From: Prosapia bicincta
Lineage: Eukaryota > Arthropoda > Insecta > Hemiptera > Cercopidae
NCBI GenBank assembly: GCA_036971475.1
Contig: JBAIZL010000006.1
Location: 5,495,001-5,559,000 of the forward strand
Direction of reading: 5' to 3'
DNA length: 64,000 nt
Position 1 is the stretch's first letter, and the number at the start of each line of letters is the position of its first letter. The translations under genes and the position numbers were made by a program. Below the pieces are notes generated by a model that worked only from the letters and a program-made list of their open reading frames with translations, was not told the origin of the DNA and ran no database searches. Shown here piece after piece: positions 13,601-23,460 of this stretch.

Positions 13601-16418
13601 AAATATTTTTGCTAAAATTGGCATAAATTTAACAGCAAATGAATGGTATGGCTTTGCCAACTCATCTGTCATTAATTTCCCAATCTGTTTAAACACTGCT
13701 TCGGTTCCAGTGAAACTGTTGCCACTAATTCCAAAAGCACAGTTTGATACAATGTCTGTTGTAAACAACAATGCCAGATTTTTTGCCTAAAACAAATTTT
13801 TGTTTCAAGTCATGTATCTTTATAAAATTAAATGTACAAGCACAACTATAATATAAAATTAAAATACAAGTATAATTAAAATACAAGTATAATAATTTAT
13901 TTCCTTTTTAAAATTAATTAAATCTTGTATGTCATTACTTTTATAAAGTTTACTTTAGAATTCTAAATTTAAAAAAATTGTAACTACATTAGCGTTCAAA
14001 TATATATATACCATTTCCTAGGACTAAATAAGATAAAAAAGTATATGTACTTTTATTTAAAAATATATGTAAATTGCTACTCATAAAAAAAATAAATTTT
14101 GTTACTGCCCTTTTTTTGTCTGTCTTAGATTACAAATTCCAAGAAACCGACTTTATTGTTCCAAAGGTATAAGAAACACTAACAAAATAATCGTACCAGA
14201 AATTTTTATAATGGTATTGCTGACATAATAGGAAAAAGATTTTGGACAACTTTTGGTTATAAACCAACTTTTGGAATACCAAACAGCCATGTTGTTACTC
14301 AACTAGTCAAACACATTGAATATTTTAAGTTCTAACACTGTTAAGCCTTGATAGTCACTTCTTAAATTCGTGAGCATAAATTTGTTTATGGAAACCAATT
14401 ATTTTGTTGTCATATAGAATCGGTTATAGTAGTAGGATGTTGACAATAAAAAAAATAATACGTTTCAATGAAGCAGTCTTATGAAACCAAATAGGTCCAA
14501 TCACCCTCTTTTCCTCAATTGCTTTCTTTTCTACTCTCACCAGAATAATATGATGAATATTCATTCGACCATCAAAGTCATAATCACTAAAACTTGAAGC
14601 TACCGTAACTCATAGACAACAATATGTACACCCGTGACAGGAACTGAGAATACGCTAAATAATACCGACAGTAGAGAATCTGAAAAACAATGTGGTCTGC
14701 TGAAAGGAGTGATGATTGGACAAAAAATAAATCATTGAAAAGATCATAAATAGGAATAAGATAATGGAAAATGACCTGAAAACAGTGAAAATTAAAAGAG
14801 CAACAAAACAAGAAATAGGCCAGTGGGAAGACAGGAATTTTGTGCTTTCCCATGGTACAGCAGACGTTTAGGAGCAACAAGGAGAAGAGTAGGGTGGAAG
14901 AATTAGGAGATGAAGGAACACTAGTTGTATGTTAGAGTAGAGAACACCAAGCCATTCAGTTATTTGGCACAAAAAGGAACTAACTTTACATCTTTGATGC
15001 TAGGACCAGGTAGTAGAGGATTATCTAGTGTAGATACAAGACTAGATACAAGAAAATACCTATAAAAAATATATATAATTAACCTATCCACGATTTTTAA
15101 AATAATTATAGAAATGAACATGTAAAAAAAAATAATAAAAACTCTCAACTTGCAGCTAATAAAAACTGTTACCTTGCTGGTACCTATTTTATGCAGACAA
15201 TAAGGATTGTAGCTTTGAGAGGTTTAAAAACGTTACTTGATGACTAGAAATGAAAAACTAGTTTACCTCTATATCTGTATCTAAATTACCATCCAAATAG
15301 TCTTCTAACTGCTTTGCAACTTCCTTCATTTGGGGGAAAATAGATTTGATTCTAGCTAGATTAAGTGTTGGGACAATGGCAGAACGATTGAATTTCCAAC
15401 TGAAACAAGTACATCATTATTCAAGTTTTTTCTTTGGTAAAGTGAACATTAAGGAAAAGAATACAACTCGAGTATTTTATTGTCCATAGTGATAACACAA
15501 CTTTATTGTTTTTAATATACTAGTTAACTACTTGCCAAACTTATAATTTAAATAGTTTTACAAAAAACCTACTGAGATTAAACCTCTTTGACAGAACTAG
15601 TTGATCAAAAATATACATTACCACATTTATAAATTATGAAAACATCTGAATAACTGCCTTGTTATCATCTGCTTCATGCAATATTATATACAGTAAACTC
15701 CAGATTATTGATGGTTTTGTAGAAGAATATAAAGATTGTTGGTAATTGAAAATAAAATTTAAGTAAAAAATATGGAAAAGAAGGAATAATTTTAAAAAAT
15801 TCTATCATTACTAACTTTAAACTAAAACAAGCCTCCTGTTGTTTGATTCAGAGGGATTTTTTAACCTTGATCATCTTGATCATATTTCCTATTTGGTTTC
15901 TCCTTTTCTTTGTCCATGTGGCGACTTATTCTAATATTAATCACTCATACTATAGTTTATGACTATCCGAACTTTAAATTTTGTAAATTTGTTAAAACTT
16001 ACTGAGACAGAACATTTTCAATCGCTATGTGGCAATCTTCATCACTGTCTTCTACTAGAAAACTTAAAGTTTGGATAGTCATAAAGTAATGTTTAAGTGA
16101 TTAATTAAGATTCACCGAATGTAATGGACTACAAAATTCAAGAATTATTCTAATAGTTGTTAAAGCGATTTTCAATATTATCCATTACACCTACAGCCGC
16201 CTCAACTGCTTTCATCATTTGTGAAATAGTCATTGGTCTTATTCTCTGATGTTAAAGTTCCAGCCAGTCTTCCAATAACATTATCTGGGTGGTTAAAAGT
16301 TCCTTATTTTGTGTGTGTGTGTGTGTTGTGTGTGTGTTGTGTGTGTGTGTGTGTTGTGTGTGTGTTGTGTGTGTGTGTGTGTGTGTGTTGTGTGTGTGTG
16401 TGTGTGTGTGTGTGTTGT

Positions 16419-16488
<70 letters not shown>

Positions 16489-19400
16489 GTGTGTGTGGGT
16501 GTGTGTGTGTGTATGTGTGTGTGTTGTGTGTGTGTGTGGGTGTGTGTCTGTCTATGTTTTGTGTGTATGTGGATGTGTGTCTGTGTTACAGAATTATAAA
16601 TAATTGAAATTTGTTTCAAAGCTATCAAATTTTAGGGATTTTAGAACCCTATTTTAAACCCCATATTAAAAACAATTTTTAAAAAAGATTATTTTCTTTG
16701 CTTTTAATGTACTCCAATTAATGTAAATAAAAAAGTTCTTTTAATTATGATGATCCAATCTATTTTATTATAACCATAGTTTATTTTTAATATAATATTT
16801 TTTTCTTTTTCTTTTAAACATATTTTCTAAACTATTGTAAACATAAAGCATTAATATTATTTTGATGTTCAATTACACTGATACCAATTTACATTCATGT
16901 GCAATTTTTTAATTTACTCGATTTTTATCTAATGATAAATAGACAATTTTAACACACTGCTTAAAAATTACAATTTAAAATGAACAAACAGTTAACCTTG
17001 ACATTTATATATTTTTAAAATTATAGGAATGCTTTATTCAAATTTTGAAGTATTAAGTCTGGAATACTGTTACAGCTTAATACTGAATCAAACAAATTAA
17101 TATTTTAAATCTTACCATACTGTGTTTAGCGTTATTTATTAATAACATTAGAAGAAACATTTCTGTTGATTAGAACTTATAGGAACAACTTATTCATTTT
17201 TCAGAATTTAACTTAAAGTACTTACTCAGTTCCTCTTGATGCAAAAGCATTTCTGTAAAGATAGGGTTCAATCCTTTCATCTATATAGAGATGATTATCA
17301 TGGAAGCTAGAGAAATCTTTAACTAAAACAGTTTTAATAAGTTCTGGATCTTTGACAATAAGATTAGGTTGCATCATTTGATAGAATCCAATGGCAGGTG
17401 CTTCTGGAAATTTTCTGTAATGAAAGAAGGCGGAATTCAAATTTGGTTTATTTTAATTTTATTCATGTGATTTAGCATTAAAAAAAGTGTTTATATCTAC
17501 AGAACCATGTGCCTATTTAAACAAACAAATTTATCTGTAGTAATATTTTATATCATCTGAGTAATTCTTCCTTTCAGAATTACCTATAGTCAAAATTATA
17601 AAAGTGGGAGTAATCATATTTTTTCTGAAAAATTGAACTATGTATAATCTTTAAAAACGGTTTCTTTTGAGCCTCTATTTTTTAAATAATCATTTTGTAT
17701 TAACAATATTATTCAAACTTTAAAAGTCATGGTTCATATGAGTATCAATATTAATTACATGAAAGAAAAATGCATTTGGAAATAGGTGTTAAAAATTTAT
17801 CAAGTTAGACGTCTTCTAAATCTTGAATCTGACAAGATTGTTTCTATGCCTTGCTGATCTTTTGCCTTAGATTATAGACTTTTATTTAGCTGGAGGATGT
17901 GTATCTCAATTATCGTCCTTCAAGACAAAAAGTGATGATAAAGAAAGACTATGGGGAATTTGTGATATTTCTGAAAGTTACCTTCTGGCCTTTCCCAATA
18001 TATAAGAGATGAGTCCAAGCTCAGATGGAATGGATGAACATATGTTTTGTATATTAAAAATCTGACTGTTAGAGGGAATAAATTTTCAGTTCCTATCATC
18101 ACAAGCAAGTATCTATGATGAATTATTGCATTCAGCATAGATTATTAAAATATGAGGTATGAACAAATGAGATGTATATATTATGGAAATGGAAATTATG
18201 TGGTATTTTTTTTCTGGAAATTACGTACCATACCTTGTTGGATATGATTTAATGGGATGACTTAGCAATTTTTGTTAAGTCCTTTTCTATAAGAGTGTTG
18301 GTAACTTTACCAAATAGTAGTTTTTTGAGTACTCAATATATCAGAAAACTGCTCACACCTGATTGTTGGAGGTACTCAATGAGCTGGCTGGTTTTTGATA
18401 ATTCACTGAAAAAATTTGAATAGGTTGTGCATTAAAAATATTTGTTGATAACAAATAATATGTTAGTGTTTTTTGCAAAATATTGAAAAAGAGAAAATGT
18501 CATAAAATACTACTGTCTAAAGTTTGTACTCAAAATAATTTATTTTGTTTAAAATGCTTTTTGCAAGTTAATTTGTAAATAAACTTTTTGTGTCCAGTAT
18601 GTTCACAAGCATTGATTCAGAAACTTTAAAAAAACCGTACTCATAATCCATCAAATACATTATATATATAAATATATATATGATACGTATTCCATTGCGG
18701 ATGGAAAATATGATGAATAGTTATTATCTGGAGTACATCCCTTCATTCTGAAGTGCATAAAATTGCAGTTCTGAAGTTTTGCTAGAATTTCATCTAGCAT
18801 TGATGAGGTGAACCCAACAACAGTAGAAGAGCGAGTGAAGAGCGCAGATAACTCTGTTCCTATATATAGAGGAATGAAGCCATGCCCATTGCATTCTTCT
18901 ATATACAAGCTCTGTTCAAATAATACGCGGACTGAGGTCATAAAAAAAAAATATACTTTATTTGGAAGTTACACGTCTAGGTCTCCTTCAAAGTACTCTC
19001 CTCCCCAACGCACACACTTATCCCAACGGTGTTTCCACTTGTTAAAACAGTCTTGGTACACTTCTTTGGTGATGGCGTTCAGCTCCTTCGTCTCATTTGC
19101 CTTAATCTCCTTTCAAATCTTCTTCCTTTGAGGGTTTTTTGAGTTTTGGGAATAAGAAAAAGTCACAAGTAGCAAGGACAGGTGAGAAGGGGGGGGGACA
19201 GAACAGTGATCGAGTGTTTGGCCAAAAACTCACGAGTTTTGAGTGCTGAGTGAGCTGGAGCGTTGTTGTGATGGAAAAACAAGTTATCACTTCTCCACAG
19301 TTCTGGCCTTTTGCATTGGACGGCGTCCGTCAGATGTTTCAGTACTTCAATGTAGGTAATCTGGTTGACTGTAGAGCCTTCAGGGAGGTACTCGTAGTGA

Positions 19401-20613
19401 ACAACACCCTTAGCATCAAAAAAAAACTGTCAGTATCACCTTGACATTCGAACTTGGCAAGCTTTTTTGGGTCTTGGGGACGTTTGACTCACCCATTGGG
19501 ATGATTGGACCTTCGTTTCAATGTCGTAACCATACACCCATGATTCATCACCGGTTATAATTCTTGACAAAAAGTTCTCATCTTCATTTGAACGATCAAG
19601 CAGTTCCCGACAAATCAGGACGCGATTGGCTTTTTGGTCGTCGGTCATCAGGCGTGGCACAAATTTTGCAGCGATGCAGTGCATCTTCAATTTTTCAGTC
19701 AAAATCTCATAACAAGATCCAACTGATATTCCACACTCTTCGGAAAGCTCCCTAATGATCAGACGTCGATTTTCGCGCACCAGGGTGTTGATATTGTCAA
19801 CGTGTGGGTCGTCAGTTGATGTTGAAGGACGTCCAGGACACTCATCGTCATCAATCGACTGTCGCCCACCCTTGAAACGTTCATGCTATTTGAAACATGC
19901 AGTACGCTTCATGGCAACATCATCGTAGGCCGTGTTAAGCATGGCAAATGTTTCTGTTTCAGATTTCCCTAGTTTTACACAAAATTTCACAGCAATTCGT
20001 TGCTCCTTCAGGCTGTCCATTTTAAAATCCGACAAACGAAAAAACACTCTTTACTAAACTGCGTGTAACTCATCAACAAATGAAGATATCTTCAACTGAA
20101 ATACCACGTTTTAATCAGCTGATTTATACGAACCTAGCGATACCAAGCAGATTCTCCTGTAACTAACTTGAGCCACGTAATTCAAACAGTCCGCGTATTT
20201 TTCGAGCAGACCTGAGCAGAGTTATCTGCGCTCTTCACTCACTCTTCTACTGTTATTGGTTTCACCTCGTCAATGCTAGATGAGATTCTAGCGAAACATC
20301 GGAACTGCGATTTTATTCACTTCAGAATGAACGGATATACTCCGGATAATAACTATTCATATATATATTTCTTGTATGATAATAAAAAAAAAAATTGATG
20401 GTATTCAAATACAAAAATTATTTATTAATTTTTATTCAAAGCTTTTCATTGATAAACAGTACCAACATCATCAGGAATGAATAATACATTAATGCAAGAC
20501 ATAAAACATATGTTAGATTAGAAATAGCATTGTTGAAAAATTTATTTAAATTGCCAAGTTTATCTTATTGCCAACAAAAAGCTTTTCTTGTATTTGTATA
20601 TCCTCTTTTGTTT

Positions 20614-20709
<96 letters not shown>

Positions 20710-22489
20710 TACAGTCTCGCTAATCCGGTCTCCGATGATCCGGACGTCCGGCTAATCCGGACGGCCCAAAATTTTTGTTTAGTTATGGTATTTTACAGTG
20801 CACAATCAGTCTCGCTCATAAAAATATTTATTTTTATACGTCTATATTTGTTATTTTTCAAAGGGGTTTTTCTACTCTAATAGACAAATGATATAATTTA
20901 TTCATTAAAATATGAATTTACCATATTATTTGTTTCTTCTGCCTATTAAAGTAGGAAAAACTTCTTTGAAAACATATATTCACATTAGATCTCCCAACAC
21001 TACAACGCACGTGACATCAGAGACATCTTGCGATAAAAGAGAGATAAAGGGCCGCTGACTAAACGGATAGACAGTCTATCCGTCTGGCGTCAGGTCAGTT
21101 GTGTTGTCGGACGGATGCCACCTTTACTGCTTCTCGCAAGATTTCTGCTCAGTTGTCATTTAATTCTAGTGCGATATTGATCTGTGTTTTTTATTTACGT
21201 CTTGTTCAGTGTTCAGTGAAAATGGCGACTAAAAGTAAGTCAGTGACAGTGACAATGGAATAAAAACTCCAAGCTTTATTTCGTATTGATGGAGGTGAAT
21301 CGCTTACTAAAGTTGCAAAAGAGTTAGGCCTGGGAAAACAAACTGTTTCCGATTGGAGAAAAAGCGACAGGAAATTGAAGATTTCTTTGCAAAAATAGTT
21401 AGTAAAGGCAGTTTAGGCGGCAGAAGCACTTTAAAAAAACCAAAAAGTGAAACCTTAGATGATGCTTTGTATGTTTGGTTTTGCCAACAACGGGAACAGG
21501 GTGTTCCATTATCGGGTGTAAATTTGCAAAAGAAACTGAATGAAAAGTAAAAAGGAGGCCCTAATTTTACTGCAAGTGTGGGTTGGCTGAATTTGTTCAG
21601 ATTTTTAACAATTGGAGGGTTGGGCCGAGTTGAAAGACACTGATATTTCCGAGTGGATTATTAGTGATAATGACATTGGTTATCAAGTGCTCAATCGTCG
21701 CGGTGTGCACTGCAAACGCAGAAAATGACAGCTCGGAAGAGGAAACTACACAGACGAACCGGTCAGCCCAAATCATGATGGGGTGGCTGCAATGCTGCAG
21801 GGGTTGATGACCTACTTTGAGAAACAAACTGATACGTCAACTGTGGAGCTACTGACCTTGAAACGCCTACGAGATCGTACTGTGAAACGACGTCATTCAT
21901 AGTTAAAACAAAAGAACATTACGGACTTTTTTCACTGTTTTTTAAAGTTTATTTTTGTTTCAGTTTCATTTTTGTTTGAGTTTTTTGTGCGCTTATACAG
22001 TATAGTGTAAATAACTTTATGTGAATACATTTATTCAAGGAGAAAGATGCTTTGATATTTATTCATGTCATACCTTTTCTGTTACAATTACAGGATTTTT
22101 TGCTAAATAAGCTATGAAATACTGTACTGTATAGCTATATTTAGGCCTCAATATCACTAAAATTACAATTTCAATATGTTTCTCCGCCCAAAACACATAT
22201 TGTATGCATTTGTTTGGCTTTTTCCGTCTAATCCGGACTTTCGTTGATCCGGACAGGGTCCGGTCCCATCAAGTCCGGATTAGTGAGACTGTACTGTATA
22301 TATTTTACGTTATCCATTGTTTTTCCGTTGCACTGACTTTATGAAGTTAATATATTACTATTGTAAGTAATTTTATCCACCATTAAGTGCAATAATTTTA
22401 CCTTGAGTGATGAGGCACCTTTCGGTCACTTGACCATTGTCGAATCACTGATATTTTTCTGGTGTAGATGTTCGGTATAATATATTAAC

Positions 22490-22549
<60 letters not shown>

Positions 22550-23127
22550 AGTTCTAGTAGAGCTTAAAGATTATTTAGGAATTTTTGGACTTGATAGGAG
22601 ACTGACAGATTTACCTAAAGGCAATAGTCCAAAACTGCAATCTCTTTGGAAATAAGCACATATAAAACACTTAATACACTTTTATTTGAAATATTTCGAT
22701 CAACATGATCTTCTTCAGTCAAGAAAGAGAAAAAAACTGAAGAAGATCTGAAGAAGATTTTTTTCTCTTTCTTGACTGAAGAAGATCATGTTGATCGAAA
22801 TATTTCAAAAAAAAGTGTATTAAGTGTTTTATATGTGTTTTATATGTGCTTATTTCCAAAGAGATTGCAGTTTTGGACTATTGCCTTTAGGTAAGTCTGT
22901 CAGTCTCCTATCAAGTCCAAAAATTCCTATATATATATGAAGTTAATATATTACTATTGTAAGTAATTTTTTCAGAAAAACATCAGTGATTCGACAATGG
23001 TCAATTGACCGAAAGGTGCCTCATCACTCAAGGTAAAATTATTGCACTTAATGGTGGATAAAATTACTTACAATAGTAATATATTAACTTCATAAAGTCA
23101 GTGCAACGGAAAAACAATGGATAACGT

Positions 23128-23192
<65 letters not shown>

Positions 23193-23367
23193 TATGTTTT
23201 CTTGTATAACAATCAAAACAACTGAGGATATACAAATACAAGAATCATTTTATAATTGTTATTATTCAAAGCTTTTTGTTGGCAAACACTTCCAACATCA
23301 TTAGTAACAAATAATCCAGTTTCATTCATTGGCAAATAATGTAAAGCTGGCCAAAAAAAGCTGTATT

Positions 23368-23460
<93 letters not shown>

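Noticed and set aside
14587..14880. 97-codon minus-strand frame in P450 intron 3
   Set aside because: Hydrophobic but without recognisable motif; likely chance or an unreadable element.
16233..16628. Long Cys/Val and His/Thr reading frames on both strands
   Set aside because: They are translations of the (TG)n microsatellite, not genes. The same applies at 38.7-39.9 kb and 42.5-42.8 kb.
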